64,000 nucleotides of DNA, taken from contig CAKVIG010000002.1 in NCBI GenBank assembly GCA_934754515.1, positions 1-64,000 of the forward strand. Direction: 5' to 3'. The DNA comes from an uncultured Candidatus Melainabacteria bacterium (GTDB taxonomy: Bacteria; Cyanobacteriota; Vampirovibrionia; Gastranaerophilales; Gastranaerophilaceae). A program made the position numbers and the translations under genes. The number at the start of each line of letters is the position of its first letter. Positions within the stretch are counted from its first letter, which is position 1. Positions 55,088 to 64,000 of the stretch are shown here, piece after piece. The notes beneath the pieces are model-generated. The model was not told the origin of the DNA, made no database searches, and saw nothing but the letters and a program-made list of their open reading frames with translations.

Positions 55088-57349
55088 ATGTTAAAAAGAG
55101 AACCAAGCTGTGAACTTGAAAAAGAGTTGTTCAAAAATGTTTTTGAAAAAACTCCTGATTATATAAAAAATTCTGATTTATTAAATTTTGATAACGAAGG
55201 TGAATTTACTTTTACACTAAAAAAAGCACACCTTTATCCGCATTCTGAAGAAAACCCTGAAGGTTTAAATCTTCTTGAATGGTTTGCTAATTATTCCAAA
55301 GAAGCAAAAGTTTCAACTGCGGGTATTCGCGGACCTCAAAATATTTTGTTTCCGCAAGATACAAGATTTCCGATTAACCTTGTAGGTATTGTGCTTGCAA
55401 CTTTAGCAAAAGCTCTTGTTGCTCGTGAAAAATACGAAGGTAAACAGGTTTTGAAGCTTGTCGGCAGTGAAGTTCGCTACAATTCAGCATTATATCTTGA
55501 TGCAATTGCTCGTATTCAAGCTGCACAAGGTATTAAAACACTTACACCAAAAGAAAGAAGAACTATTCCAATATGGTTGGCTTCATTCTTGGCGTTCAAA
55601 TTAGACCTTGTTGGCGGAGAATACATAACTTCAAGCCACGGTATTTCGGTTAAAACTGCAACAAAAGATTTAAACTCACAAGGCAGTCAATACTTACCTG
55701 AAGAATCTTTAGAATTTGTAAACAAAATTCAAGAAATCTTTGATACTGTTGAAAAAGAAGGTTCTTATGAAATAAAAATTGCAGCAAAGAATGATGCGTT
55801 AATTGATGAAGAAATCATGTCAAAACTTAATGATGGCGTGGATTTGTATGTTGAATACTTAAAATCAGGCGTTGCACAAAATTTAGACAGCGTTAAAAAA
55901 ATGAAATCAAAATTGTTTGTTGAATGCGTTGGCGGTTGTGCATACAGAACATTAAGCAGAGTTTTAGAAAAATTAGGCATTCAAGACAAGTACGTTTGGA
56001 ATAATACGGAAGAAGATCCGTTTTTCCATTCAATCGGCAAATACGATACTGACCCTAAAGGTAACAAATGCTTCTATGATTATTCAGTAGATGCAACTGT
56101 TTTAGCAAAAAGACCAAACGGAGAAAAATTCTTCCCTGTAATTGAATCTTTGCATTATGAAAAAGTTCTTGCTGATTGTCCTTTGGGAACAATTGTTTTG
56201 ATTACAGACCCTGACCACGATAGATTAACAGTTTGCCAAATCGAAGCTATCGGAAACGAACCTATGCTTGATGATTACGGTATTTCTTATATCAAACTTG
56301 ACGAAAGCAGAATTTTGACGGTTTATAGCGCAAATCAAGCTTTCTTAATGCTTATGAATTACCGCGTTAAACAACTTAAGGCACATGGCAAATTCAAAAA
56401 TCATCCAAGATTTATGATTAAGACAACTGCATCTGCTTTAAGCTGGGATGAATGGGCAAAATCTCACGGAATCAAGGTTGTAAACGTTCCTGTAGGTTTT
56501 AAAGAAATTGCAAACATTATGAAGAAGGTTGAATTACAGCTTAAAAACAACCCTAATAAAGAAGTTGTAGTTGATGATGTATTCGGCAACTCAATTAATT
56601 TGGGCGTTCAACCAAGATTAATCTTCGGCGGCGAAGAATCAGGCGGTATGATTATGGGTTCAGAAGATTTAATTGAATCTTTAGCAGGCAGAAAAGCAAT
56701 CGCAATGCGTGAAAAGAGTGCAACAGAAGCTATTATTGTAGCGTCTGCGCTAGCTGCTAAGTTGGAAGAAGATAACAAAACTCTTTCTGAATACTTGGTT
56801 GAAATCTTTGATGAAAACAACATTATTGCAAAATACGACGTTAGAGAAGATATCGCTTATTATAACGAATCAGAACCTGATATCGAAAAACTTAAACTTG
56901 CAAAAGTTGAAGGTGAAAAACAAAGAACTAAAAATGATTTGTTCTTCTTATCACTTGCAATTGCAGTAAGAGAAGGTATTGCAGATATTAATGCTGTTAA
57001 AAAAGTTCTTAACGGTGCGTTTGCAGAATTGAATTTTGATAATTTAAAATCTGTTAAATTCGTTGGTGACGGAACATATTTAGAATTCACTGATAAATAT
57101 GTTGAAATCAGACCATCAGGAACTGACGCTAAAACAAAAGCTTATGCAGGCGGAGAAAACCTTGAAATGATTGAAAAATTCTCAAGAGTTTTGGGCAATT
57201 ATTCAGGTGAAAGAACAGAATTGCATAAAGAACTTATTTCTGATGAGTTTTATGAAAATTCTAAAGAAAAAGCTTTGGATTATTATTTGCAGTTTGTAGA
57301 AAAAGACGCAAACAATGAAGTGTTTGTAATTCCTGAATACAAATTTTAA
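55088..57349 (+). CDS. Large divergent phosphohexomutase (PGM/PMM superfamily)
   Basis: 753 residues, well above the usual 450-580. Superfamily features: STAGIRGPQNI near residue 80, the phosphoserine loop as ITSSHGISVK instead of TASHNP, the metal loop TDPDHDRLTV, the sugar loop GGEESGG and the phosphate-binding RPSGTDAKTKAY. The phosphoserine could be either Ser of SSHG. It likely interconverts hexose 1- and 6-phosphates and so may supply glucose- or mannose-1-phosphate for the glycan genes. It is monocistronic, with a terminator after it. Confidence 0.82.
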   Translation: MLKREPSCELEKELFKNVFEKTPDYIKNSDLLNFDNEGEFTFTLKKAHLYPHSEENPEGLNLLEWFANYSKEAKVSTAGIRGPQNILFPQDTRFPINLVGIVLATLAKALVAREKYEGKQVLKLVGSEVRYNSALYLDAIARIQAAQGIKTLTPKERRTIPIWLASFLAFKLDLVGGEYITSSHGISVKTATKDLNSQGSQYLPEESLEFVNKIQEIFDTVEKEGSYEIKIAAKNDALIDEEIMSKLNDGVDLYVEYLKSGVAQNLDSVKKMKSKLFVECVGGCAYRTLSRVLEKLGIQDKYVWNNTEEDPFFHSIGKYDTDPKGNKCFYDYSVDATVLAKRPNGEKFFPVIESLHYEKVLADCPLGTIVLITDPDHDRLTVCQIEAIGNEPMLDDYGISYIKLDESRILTVYSANQAFLMLMNYRVKQLKAHGKFKNHPRFMIKTTASALSWDEWAKSHGIKVVNVPVGFKEIANIMKKVELQLKNNPNKEVVVDDVFGNSINLGVQPRLIFGGEESGGMIMGSEDLIESLAGRKAIAMREKSATEAIIVASALAAKLEEDNKTLSEYLVEIFDENNIIAKYDVREDIAYYNESEPDIEKLKLAKVEGEKQRTKNDLFFLSLAIAVREGIADINAVKKVLNGAFAELNFDNLKSVKFVGDGTYLEFTDKYVEIRPSGTDAKTKAYAGGENLEMIEKFSRVLGNYSGERTELHKELISDEFYENSKEKALDYYLQFVEKDANNEVFVIPEYKF

Positions 57350-57366
57350 ATCATAACGTTCATACT

Positions 57367-57400
57367 AAAATAGGCGGCTTGATAAGTCGCCTATTTTTTA
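57367..57400 (+). terminator. Terminator after the phosphohexomutase gene
   Basis: AAATAGGCGGCTT and AAGTCGCCTATTT pair (one G-T) with a short loop and T-run, between convergent genes. Confidence 0.88.
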
Positions 57401-57423
57401 TTATTCAAAAAGAACAAATTATA

Positions 57424-59037
57424 CTATTTTAAAAGATTTTTTTGTTTCACCACTGCATCAATCAAGCCTTTAAACAACGGATGTGGTCTTTCAGGACGAG
57501 ATTTGAACTCAGGGTGGAACTGGCATGCTACAAACCAATCAAGACTTGGTAATTCAACTATTTCTGACAACATACCGTCAGGTGACATGCCGGAAAATAC
57601 CAAACCTGCTTTTTTCAAATCTTCAATATATTCGGTATTAACTTCATATCTGTGTCTATGACGCTCAGAAATCTTATTTGCGCCATAAACTTCGTGTGCT
57701 TTAGTACCTTTTTTAAGGTGACAATCATAAGCACCCAATCTCATTGTACCGCCATAACCTTTAACGTTCTTTTGTTCCAACATCAAATCAATTACAGGTA
57801 TCGGAGCATTTTCATCAAACTCGGTAGAATTTGCACCCTTCATGCCGGCAACATTTCTTGCATATTCAATTACAGCGCATTGCATACCAAGACAAATTCC
57901 CAAGAACGGAACATTGTTTTCTCGAGCATATTTAATTACGTTCAATTTACCTTCAATTCCTCTAATACCAAAGCCACCGGGAACAATCACGCCATCAACA
58001 TCTTTCATTAGTTCTTGGCAAGTTTTTGCGTCTACGCAGTCTTCTGAATTAATCCATTTGATTTCGGTTTTAACATCATCGGCATAACCTGCGTGTTTAA
58101 TTGATTCAACAACAGAAATATACGCATCAGAAAGTTTTGTGTATTTACCTGCAATCGCGATTTTAATACTGCCTTGCGGATGATTAATTTTATTAACTAA
58201 TTCTCTCCATCTTGTCAAATCTGCTGTTTTTGTAGGAACTTGAAGAAGTTTAAGCACAACATCTGCAAAGTTTTGATCTTCTAAAGCAAGAGGAACTTCA
58301 TAAATACTCTTCATATCGCGACATTCAATAACCGCTTCTTTAGCAACAGAGCAGAATAACGCCAATTTATCTTTTTCTGTTTTTGGAATTGGTTTAGAAG
58401 TTCTGCAAACAAGAATTTCAGGTTGTAAACCATAGCTTCTCAAAAGATTAACACTGTGTTGAGAAGGTTTTGTTTTTAGTTCACCCGAAGTCGGAAGATA
58501 TGGAAGCAATGTACAATGAATATTAATTGCATTTCCAATACCAGCCTCTGATTTAAATTGTCTTATAGATTCAATAAACGGTAAGCTTTCGATATCGCCG
58601 ATTGTACCGCCAATTTCAATAATCTGAAAATCAGGCTTAAAGAATTTTTGTGCCTTTACTAATCTTGATTTAATTTCGTTAGTAATATGCGGAATTACTT
58701 GAACGGTAGCACCTAAATAATCTCCGCGGCGTTCTTTTTGTATAACTGTTTGATAAACGCTACCTGATGTTACGTTACTCAGTTGTGAAAAATTAGTGTC
58801 GATAAATCTTTCATAGTGACCCAAATCCAAGTCTGTTTCCGCGCCATCATCGGTAACAAAAACTTCACCGTGCTGGAACGGGCTCATTGTGCCGGGGTCT
58901 ACGTTTATATAAGGGTCAAATTTTTGAATAGCAACAGAAAAACCTCTTGCACGTAACAGTTTACCCAAAGACGCGCCAATAATTCCTTTTCCTAAAGAAC
59001 TAACAACACCGCCTGTAATAAAAATATATTTTGTCAT
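57424..59037 (-). CDS. pyrG: CTP synthase
   Basis: 537 residues, full length. N-terminal synthetase domain (FITGGVVSSLGKGIIGASLGKLL, PYINVDPGTMSPFQHGEVFVTDDG) and C-terminal class I glutamine amidotransferase with nucleophile in LGICLGMQ and the His/Glu pair in CQFHPEF. It aminates UTP to CTP with glutamine. AAGGAG lies before ATG. Confidence 0.98.
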   Translation of the reverse strand: MTKYIFITGGVVSSLGKGIIGASLGKLLRARGFSVAIQKFDPYINVDPGTMSPFQHGEVFVTDDGAETDLDLGHYERFIDTNFSQLSNVTSGSVYQTVIQKERRGDYLGATVQVIPHITNEIKSRLVKAQKFFKPDFQIIEIGGTIGDIESLPFIESIRQFKSEAGIGNAINIHCTLLPYLPTSGELKTKPSQHSVNLLRSYGLQPEILVCRTSKPIPKTEKDKLALFCSVAKEAVIECRDMKSIYEVPLALEDQNFADVVLKLLQVPTKTADLTRWRELVNKINHPQGSIKIAIAGKYTKLSDAYISVVESIKHAGYADDVKTEIKWINSEDCVDAKTCQELMKDVDGVIVPGGFGIRGIEGKLNVIKYARENNVPFLGICLGMQCAVIEYARNVAGMKGANSTEFDENAPIPVIDLMLEQKNVKGYGGTMRLGAYDCHLKKGTKAHEVYGANKISERHRHRYEVNTEYIEDLKKAGLVFSGMSPDGMLSEIVELPSLDWFVACQFHPEFKSRPERPHPLFKGLIDAVVKQKNLLK

Positions 59038-59120
59038 AGTTGAAAACTCCTTAATATTTTAACTCCCTCTCCTTGAAAAGTGTGTTGGGATTAGGTGTCC
59101 ACCCGCTAATAATAAATACA

Positions 59121-59150
59121 AAAAAGAGGGGCAGTTACCCCTCTTTTTTT
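59121..59150 (-). terminator. Terminator after gatC
   Basis: AAAGAGGGG and CCCCTCTTT form a stem around a 6-base CAGTTA loop, with a run of T on one strand and A on the other, placed right after the gatC stop codon. Confidence 0.8.
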
Positions 59151-59153
59151 TAA

Positions 59154-59435
59154 CTAATTAATTTTTGGAACTCTAAAGAATCCGTTCTCTTCGTCCGGTG
59201 CATTCTTCATCAGTTCTTCTTTTGTTTGCTCGTAATAAACTTTGTCTTCTCTCATTACGTTCACAAAATCAATTGCGTGCGCCATTGGTTCAACGTCAGA
59301 AGTATCAACTTCATTCATTGCATCAACGTGTTTTAAAACATCGCCCAATTGTTTAGTGAATTTTTCTTTTTCTTCTTCTGTTAATTCTAAACGTGCTAAT
59401 TTTGCTACGTGTTCTACATCTTTTATTGTAATCAT
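59154..59435 (-). CDS. gatC: Asp-tRNA(Asn)/Glu-tRNA(Gln) amidotransferase subunit C
   Basis: 93 residues. VEHVAKLARLELTEEEKEKFTKQLGDVLKHVDAMNEVDTSDVEPMAH is the GatC signature, and the tail has MRED. It stabilises the GatAB complex that amidates mischarged tRNAs. gatA and gatB are not adjacent. AAGGA precedes ATG. Confidence 0.95.
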   Translation of the reverse strand: MITIKDVEHVAKLARLELTEEEKEKFTKQLGDVLKHVDAMNEVDTSDVEPMAHAIDFVNVMREDKVYYEQTKEELMKNAPDEENGFFRVPKIN

Positions 59436-59493
59436 AATTCCTTACTCCAATATTTATATATAATATCATGAAAAATGGATTTTTGTAAAATAC

Positions 59494-60741
59494 CTATTTA
59501 ATCATATCTTTTTTCACAACAACATTTTTCAGACTGTTAAATTCACCATCATCCAACAATAAAGTCAAATAATTTCTTGTCACACCTTTAAATTTTCCGC
59601 TCTTGTCAAGACGTTTTTCAATCAAAACTTCTGCCTCATGCCCGATATTTGAATTTACAAACTCGTTATATTTTTCGGCTGAAATTTTTTTAATAACGGT
59701 TGCACGCTCATCCTTAATTTTATCAGGCAAATGACCTTCCATTTTTTCCGCAATCGTACCTTTTCTGATTGAATATGGGAATGTATGAATTTGAGAAAGT
59801 TTAGATTTTTTAAGATTTTCAACAGTCGTCAAAAAATCATCTTCCGTTTCTCCGACAAATCCCGCAATAATATCGCTTCCCAAAAACGGTCTTTCAAAGC
59901 GTGAAATAATATCCTCAATTTGGTCAAGATAAAATTCTACGCTGTAATGCCTGTTCATTCGCTTCAAAGTCCTGTTACAAGCGGATTGCAAAGAAAGATG
60001 AAAATGCGGACAGAATTTTTCGCTTGATTGAAGAAAGTTCAAAAGTTCTGGTGTAATTTCATGCGGATTTAATGAACCCAAACGATATCTTGGTATAGAA
60101 GTTCTTTTTTCAATTTCTTTCAATAAATCCAAAATTTCTTTATCAAACTCTTTACCCCAAAGTCCAATGTGAATACCTGTTAGAATAACTTCTTTGTAAC
60201 CGTGTTCCACATACTTATTTATTTCATTTATAATAAATTCAGAATCAGCACTTCTTGATTTTCCGCGTCCATAAGGAATTACACAATAAGAACATCTGTT
60301 ATCACAGCCGTCTTGAATCTTCAAACTGATACGAGTTTTTGTAGTGTCTTCAAGAGTGACTTTACAAAATTCTTGCTCGCTCATCAAATCTTTTACTGCA
60401 AACTCTTTGTTTTCATCCAAGAGTTTTGCAATTTTAAATTTGTCTTCGTTACCGTAAACATAATCAATATAAGGTTCTGCCAACAACTTTTCTTTTTCAA
60501 TTTGAGCAACACATCCTGTCAAAATAGTTTTCAGACCTAAACTGTGAGCGTGTCTTAATAAATATAAGGCTTCATTATCGCTCTTATGCGTAACAGAACA
60601 AGAATTCAGAATATAATAATCTGAATCCTCTTGTTTTTTTACCTGAGTATAACCGGCTTCCACCAAATTTTGAGCAACAATTTGCCCTTCAAATTGGTTT
60701 GACTTGCATCCCATTGATTTTAGATAGAACTTTTTCTTCAT
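59494..60741 (-). CDS. mtaB: tRNA t6A37 methylthiotransferase MtaB
   Basis: 415 residues. The N-terminal MTTase domain has cysteines in SMGCKSNQFEGQ, NSCSVTHKSD and LTGCVAQ. The radical SAM core follows with QDGCDNRCSYCVIPYGRGKSRS, then GSDIIAGFVGETEDDF and a C-terminal TRAM-like region (EAVLIEKRLDKSGKFKGVTRNYL type). It adds methylthio groups to t6A at tRNA position 37. No Shine-Dalgarno sequence, and an extended -10 box 6 nt before ATG, suggest a leaderless mRNA. Confidence 0.92.
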   Translation of the reverse strand: MKKKFYLKSMGCKSNQFEGQIVAQNLVEAGYTQVKKQEDSDYYILNSCSVTHKSDNEALYLLRHAHSLGLKTILTGCVAQIEKEKLLAEPYIDYVYGNEDKFKIAKLLDENKEFAVKDLMSEQEFCKVTLEDTTKTRISLKIQDGCDNRCSYCVIPYGRGKSRSADSEFIINEINKYVEHGYKEVILTGIHIGLWGKEFDKEILDLLKEIEKRTSIPRYRLGSLNPHEITPELLNFLQSSEKFCPHFHLSLQSACNRTLKRMNRHYSVEFYLDQIEDIISRFERPFLGSDIIAGFVGETEDDFLTTVENLKKSKLSQIHTFPYSIRKGTIAEKMEGHLPDKIKDERATVIKKISAEKYNEFVNSNIGHEAEVLIEKRLDKSGKFKGVTRNYLTLLLDDGEFNSLKNVVVKKDMIK

Positions 60742-60747
60742 TGAAGT

Positions 60748-60753
60748 ATTGTA
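60748..60753 (-). promoter_or_regulatory. Extended -10 box of mtaB, probably leaderless
   Basis: TGC-TACAAT (minus strand) ending 6 nt before the mtaB ATG. Confidence 0.5.
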
Positions 60754-60762
60754 GCATGAAGA

Positions 60763-61107
60763 TTACTTTTTATCAGGAATTTCATGTGTTTCTTTAAAAT
60801 CTTTTAGATCCTTTTCACCATCTTCAATTACTTCGTCTAAATTTTTACCTTTATCATATCCATAAAGTGCCAATGCGGCAGCAACCATGGCAGAAAATGC
60901 AGCAACATCAAATCTTGACATAGCTTGATCTAAAACACTGCACAGACCGGCAGTTCCTGCAGCACCAATTCCGCCCAAGGATATGCTAAAAAATCTCGCG
61001 CAATTTTTTTTAGATTGAAATGTTGGTACTTGTTGATGTTTTACAATACGTTTATTTTTTTGAGCATAATTACCTGAATAATTAGCTCCAATGCTATTTA
61101 TTCTCAT
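60763..61107 (-). CDS. Small lineage-specific protein with PTFQS motif
   Basis: 114 residues with no recognised family. N-terminus MRINSIGANYSG, then PTFQS at about 29-33, matching the F-(K/Q)-(G/S) motif of other proteins here. A Gly/Ala-rich hydrophobic segment (about 40-85) could be one or two membrane helices. The tail is charged. AAGGAC before ATG is a possible ribosome binding site. Function unknown. Confidence 0.65.
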   Translation of the reverse strand: MRINSIGANYSGNYAQKNKRIVKHQQVPTFQSKKNCARFFSISLGGIGAAGTAGLCSVLDQAMSRFDVAAFSAMVAAALALYGYDKGKNLDEVIEDGEKDLKDFKETHEIPDKK

Positions 61108-61192
61108 ATTTCTAGTGTCCTTAATATTATAATTTGCTACAAAATCGTTCTACTACAAATATAGAATATAGTCAATAAATATAAGAAGAAAA

Positions 61193-62584
61193 TTAAACTC
61201 TACCGTACATATCTTCGTATCTTATAATATCTTCTTCTACAAGCAAATCGCCCTTTTGAACTTCAATAATTTTCAAATTATCTTTGTAAGGGTTTTGCAA
61301 AGAATGGATTTCTTTAACATCAATATCAATACTGTGCCCAGGGCTTAAGATATGTTCTTTACCTTCCAAAACAACTTTTGCCATACCTTCTAAAACAACC
61401 CAGTGTTCACTTCTGTGATTATGTGATTGAACAGAAAGTTTTTGACCCGGATTTACGTGAATCATTTTTGTTAAAAAGCCTTTGCCTTCTGCTAAAACAG
61501 TATAATATCCCCAAGGTCTGTAAACAGTCTTGTGAACCAAATGCGTATTGTCATTTTGGCGTTTCAGAGTTTCAAAAATCTTTTTAACATCTTGTGTTCT
61601 ATCAGATTTGCAAGCCAGAATTGCGTCTTCTGTTTCAACAATAACTGTATCTTCCAATCCGATTGTTGCAACAAGTTTTGATGATGAGTACATCAAAGAA
61701 TTTTTAGAACCCTCATCCAAAACATGTCCGATTTTTACATTGCCGTCATTATCTTTTTTGCTGACATCATAAATTGATTTCCAACTGCCCAAATCGTTCC
61801 AATCGCTTTCAAGTTTGAGAAGTGCGATTTTATCAGATTTTTCCATAACCGCATAGTCAATCGAAATTGATGGCATTTTGTCATATTCCGTAAACGGAAT
61901 TTCATCAGAGTCTGAAAAATCAAAGTTATTCAATTTTGAATAAATATCAGGTGAACACTTTGCCAATTCTTCTAACAAAACAGAAGCTTTGAACATAAAT
62001 ATTCCGCTGTTCCAGAAATAATTACCGTCATCAATATATTCCTGCGCAAGTTTTGCATTTGGTTTTTCTACAAACTTATTAACCTTAAATCCTCTTTCAA
62101 TGTGGGTATTAGTTACATTAATGTAACCATAGCCTGTTTCAGGATAAGACGGTTTAATGCCAAAAGTTACGATGTAGCCCATTTCTGCGATTTTTTCGCC
62201 ATCTTTTACTGTTGCTACAAACTTGTCCGTATCACTGATTAGGTGGTCTGATGGTACAACCAAAATCACAGGATCAACATTAAATTTTTCAATAATATAT
62301 TTTGACGCTAAAGCGATTGCAGGAGCCGTGTTTTTGGATATAGGTTCGGATAAAACAATCGCCTTATCATAGATTGATGAAAGCTGATATTTTACATTAG
62401 AAATATGCTTAACACCCGTCATACTGATAATATTAGGTGCAGGCATACAATCTTCCAATCGTTCAAAAGTTGCTTGCAAAAGACTTTCAGTATTTTGAAT
62501 ATTAAGTAATTGTTTTGGATACAATTCCCTTGATAAAGGCCATAATCTGCTTCCTGAACCGCCTGCTAATATTAATCCGTACAT
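61193..62584 (-). CDS. manC: Mannose-1-phosphate guanylyltransferase/mannose-6-phosphate isomerase (type II)
   Basis: 463 residues. Nucleotidyltransferase domain (LILAGGSGSRLWPLSRELYPKQLL, VPSDHLI, VEKPNAKLAQEYI) followed by a cupin isomerase domain (GKGFLTKMIHVNPGQKLSVQSHNHRSEHWVVLEGMAKVVLEG). It makes GDP-mannose for glycans; isomerase activity depends on the intact cupin, which looks complete. It stands apart from the main glycan locus. Confidence 0.95.
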   Translation of the reverse strand: MYGLILAGGSGSRLWPLSRELYPKQLLNIQNTESLLQATFERLEDCMPAPNIISMTGVKHISNVKYQLSSIYDKAIVLSEPISKNTAPAIALASKYIIEKFNVDPVILVVPSDHLISDTDKFVATVKDGEKIAEMGYIVTFGIKPSYPETGYGYINVTNTHIERGFKVNKFVEKPNAKLAQEYIDDGNYFWNSGIFMFKASVLLEELAKCSPDIYSKLNNFDFSDSDEIPFTEYDKMPSISIDYAVMEKSDKIALLKLESDWNDLGSWKSIYDVSKKDNDGNVKIGHVLDEGSKNSLMYSSSKLVATIGLEDTVIVETEDAILACKSDRTQDVKKIFETLKRQNDNTHLVHKTVYRPWGYYTVLAEGKGFLTKMIHVNPGQKLSVQSHNHRSEHWVVLEGMAKVVLEGKEHILSPGHSIDIDVKEIHSLQNPYKDNLKIIEVQKGDLLVEEDIIRYEDMYGRV

Positions 62585-62701
62585 TAAACTCCCCTTTTAT
62601 ACTCCTAACTATATATTATATTAACATGAATAAAAAATAAATATGTAAGTTTTATTGAACAAGATTTATGAACTCAAAGTATTCAAATTCACATAAAAAA
62701 T

Positions 62702-62812
62702 GTAGGGTGCAATTTTTTGCACCAATAACATTAAAAAGGTGGGAACCGCTTACGCTATTCCCACCCTACCGGCATTGTACCCCCTCACCCTAACCCTCTC
62801 CCTAGGAGAGGG
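62702..62812. repeat. Dispersed palindromic repeats before mlaE
   Basis: The 350-bp gap between manC and mlaE contains GTAGGGTGCAA...TTGCACC (62702-62723), GGTGGGAA...TTCCCACC (62739-62766) and CCCTCACCCTAACCCTCTCC with GGAGAGGG (62782-62812). All three types are also present near 1427-1638 or 63701. Nothing else is evident in the gap apart from a weak mlaE promoter. Confidence 0.7.
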
Positions 62813-62934
62813 AATAACCATAGCCGTTATAATAAATATCAAAAACATATTGTAAATAGTTACTAATGTGTGGTAAAATACAACACATAGTGAAGATATA
62901 TTACAAAGCGACATACACATACAAAATATTCAGA

Positions 62935-63690
62935 ATGTTTTTGAGTGAGTTTGATAATTTGGTATCAACACTTGGGAACATTGCGCTTTTTGGTTTAGAT
63001 TTTTTCAAAGGTTTGAAATCTTTACCGACAACTTTCAAGGCAATAATGGAGCAATCTGCTCGTTATGGCGTATCTTCACTTCCGATAACTCTGTCAATTG
63101 TTGGCATGACATCAATCATTATTGCAATGCAGGTTGCAGGTGAAATGGTTAAACAAGGTGCAGGAAATTATGTCGGAATGCTTGTTGCAATTTTGATGGT
63201 CAGAGAAGAAGGCGTTATTATGGCAGGTTTTGCGATAATTTCAATGATTGGTTCTTCCATGGCATCCGAAATTGCAACAATGAAAGTAACCGAACAAATT
63301 GATGCAATCAGGGTTTTGAAAGTAAATCCCGTGCATTATTTGTTTACACCAAGAATTATAGCAGGTACTCTAATGATGCCTTTGGTCGTTATCGTGGCGT
63401 CTGTTTTTGGTGTATTAGGCGGTGCGGTTGCTTCCAATTTAGCGTCAGGGCTAACTTACAAAGCTTATTTTGATTCTGTATGGTTTGGTTTAAACATGCA
63501 CGATTTGAACGTATGTTTGCTAAAATCTTTGGCTTTTGGATTCGTAATAACTTTGATAAGCTGTTCTTGCGGAATGGAGGCAAAAGACGGTGCAAAGGGG
63601 GTTGGTATTGCAACAACAAAAGCGGTTGTTTGGTCATTTGTTGCAATAGTAATCTTGGATTTAATCTTTGCAGCGATGTTCTTTTATTAA
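62935..63690 (+). CDS. mlaE: ABC transporter permease of the MlaE family
   Basis: About 251 residues from ATG 62935; an in-frame ATG at 62866 would add 23. Five or six membrane helices with family motifs: SLPITLSIVGMTSIIIAMQVAGEM, EGVIMAGFAIISMIGSSMASEIATMKVTEQIDAI and PRIIAGTLMMPLVVIVASVFGVLGG. It is the membrane subunit of a phospholipid-trafficking importer at the inner membrane. The ATPase gene follows after a repeat-containing gap. Confidence 0.92.
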   Translation: MFLSEFDNLVSTLGNIALFGLDFFKGLKSLPTTFKAIMEQSARYGVSSLPITLSIVGMTSIIIAMQVAGEMVKQGAGNYVGMLVAILMVREEGVIMAGFAIISMIGSSMASEIATMKVTEQIDAIRVLKVNPVHYLFTPRIIAGTLMMPLVVIVASVFGVLGGAVASNLASGLTYKAYFDSVWFGLNMHDLNVCLLKSLAFGFVITLISCSCGMEAKDGAKGVGIATTKAVVWSFVAIVILDLIFAAMFFY

Positions 63691-63700
63691 ACTCCAACGT

Positions 63701-63728
63701 CCTCCTTTTATAGGGAGAGGGTGAGGGT
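63701..63728. repeat. Dispersed palindromic repeat between mlaE and mlaF
   Basis: CCTCC...GGGAGAGGGTGAGGGT belongs to the same family as 1438-1458 and 62782-62812, inserted within an operon. Confidence 0.6.
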
Positions 63729-63758
63729 TCTATCTTCTAAAAAGAAAACGAGAAACTT

Positions 63759-64000
63759 ATGGGTATACAGGTAAAAAACTTAGTAAAAACATTCGATAAA
63801 AAAACAATTTTAGACAACATCTCTTTTAAAGTAGATGACGGGAAAATATTGTCAATAATTGGTTTTAGCGGTTCCGGAAAAAGTACGGTTTTAAAACTGA
63901 TTAGCGGATTGATTGAAAAAGATTCCGGTGAAATTATCACAACTGGCGGTGATATAGCAATGGTGTTTCAATATTCGGCACTTTTCGATTCGTTGAATGT
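63759..64000 (+). CDS. mlaF: Mla-type ABC transporter ATPase (MlaF), N-terminal part
   Basis: The first 80 or so residues before the window ends. MGIQVKNLVKTFDKKTILDNISF, Walker A GFSGSGKST and the Q-loop MVFQYSALFDSLN are those of MlaF-type ATPases, which pair with MlaE. ATG 63759 opens a frame that stays open to the window edge. Confidence 0.92.
   Translation, partial: MGIQVKNLVKTFDKKTILDNISFKVDDGKILSIIGFSGSGKSTVLKLISGLIEKDSGEIITTGGDIAMVFQYSALFDSLN

Overview
The window is AT-rich bacterial chromosome, densely coded on both strands. Genes for Mla-type lipid transport, dTDP-rhamnose, a polysaccharide export protein with SLBB-like repeats and a Wzx/Wzy-type glycan locus point to a two-membrane envelope. 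Several lineage-specific small proteins carry a short (V/I/P)(N/T/S)F(K/Q)(G/S) motif. Together with the codon use and gene mix, this is most like the gut Gastranaerophilales (Vampirovibrionia/Melainabacteria, non-photosynthetic relatives of Cyanobacteria). That assignment is inference; no rRNA is present to confirm it.

Layout. 1-24 kb is mainly housekeeping: an HTH/zinc-ribbon regulator, an orphan peptide-ABC ATPase, an AI-2E-type membrane protein, a radical SAM protein, a first phosphoglycosyl transferase, groES-groEL, lepA, a PLP lyase-family protein, a Xer recombinase, hsp20, PHP, pnuC, an ilvB-like enzyme and tRNA-Pro(UGG). A four-gene operon follows (radical SAM, PAP2, lipid kinase, PlsC). 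Two unusual non-coding regions lie here. One is a tandem pair of about 190-bp structured repeats behind groEL. The other is a set of tRNA-Pro 5' fragments with a conserved hairpin just upstream of the real tRNA.

24.15-32.9 kb is accessory. It has a Mu/Tn7-like transposition module: an end with eight copies of a 9-bp motif, a DDE transposase, an AAA+ ATPase, and a third protein joining a winged helix to a catalytically degraded tyrosine-recombinase domain. Next come three genes for GDP-D-glycero-D-manno-heptose synthesis. After those are a small unknown gene and a 5'-truncated Mu gpG-like virion gene. A 13-bp direct repeat flanks the heptose genes. The whole looks like a decayed transposable phage or transposon whose right end is gone.

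32.9-50.4 kb is a surface-glycan locus: chain-length protein, Wzx flippase, a ferredoxin/F420-beta-like protein, pyruvyl transferase, glycosyltransferases (one a tandem fusion), Wzy polymerase, a second phosphoglycosyl transferase, rfbCBDA and an outer-membrane-type export protein. ManC (61-62.6 kb) and a large phosphohexomutase (55-57 kb) can feed it sugar nucleotides.

50.5-54.9 kb is a compact four-gene operon of unknown purpose: two stand-alone HgdB/DUF2229-like Fe-S proteins, a PHP-domain protein and a radical SAM/SPASM protein, with a perfect palindrome before its first gene. 55-64 kb returns to housekeeping: phosphohexomutase, pyrG, gatC, mtaB, manC, mlaE and the start of mlaF. Across the window many genes have no Shine-Dalgarno sequence but a TANAAT hexamer 6-9 nt before the ATG, suggesting frequent leaderless transcription.
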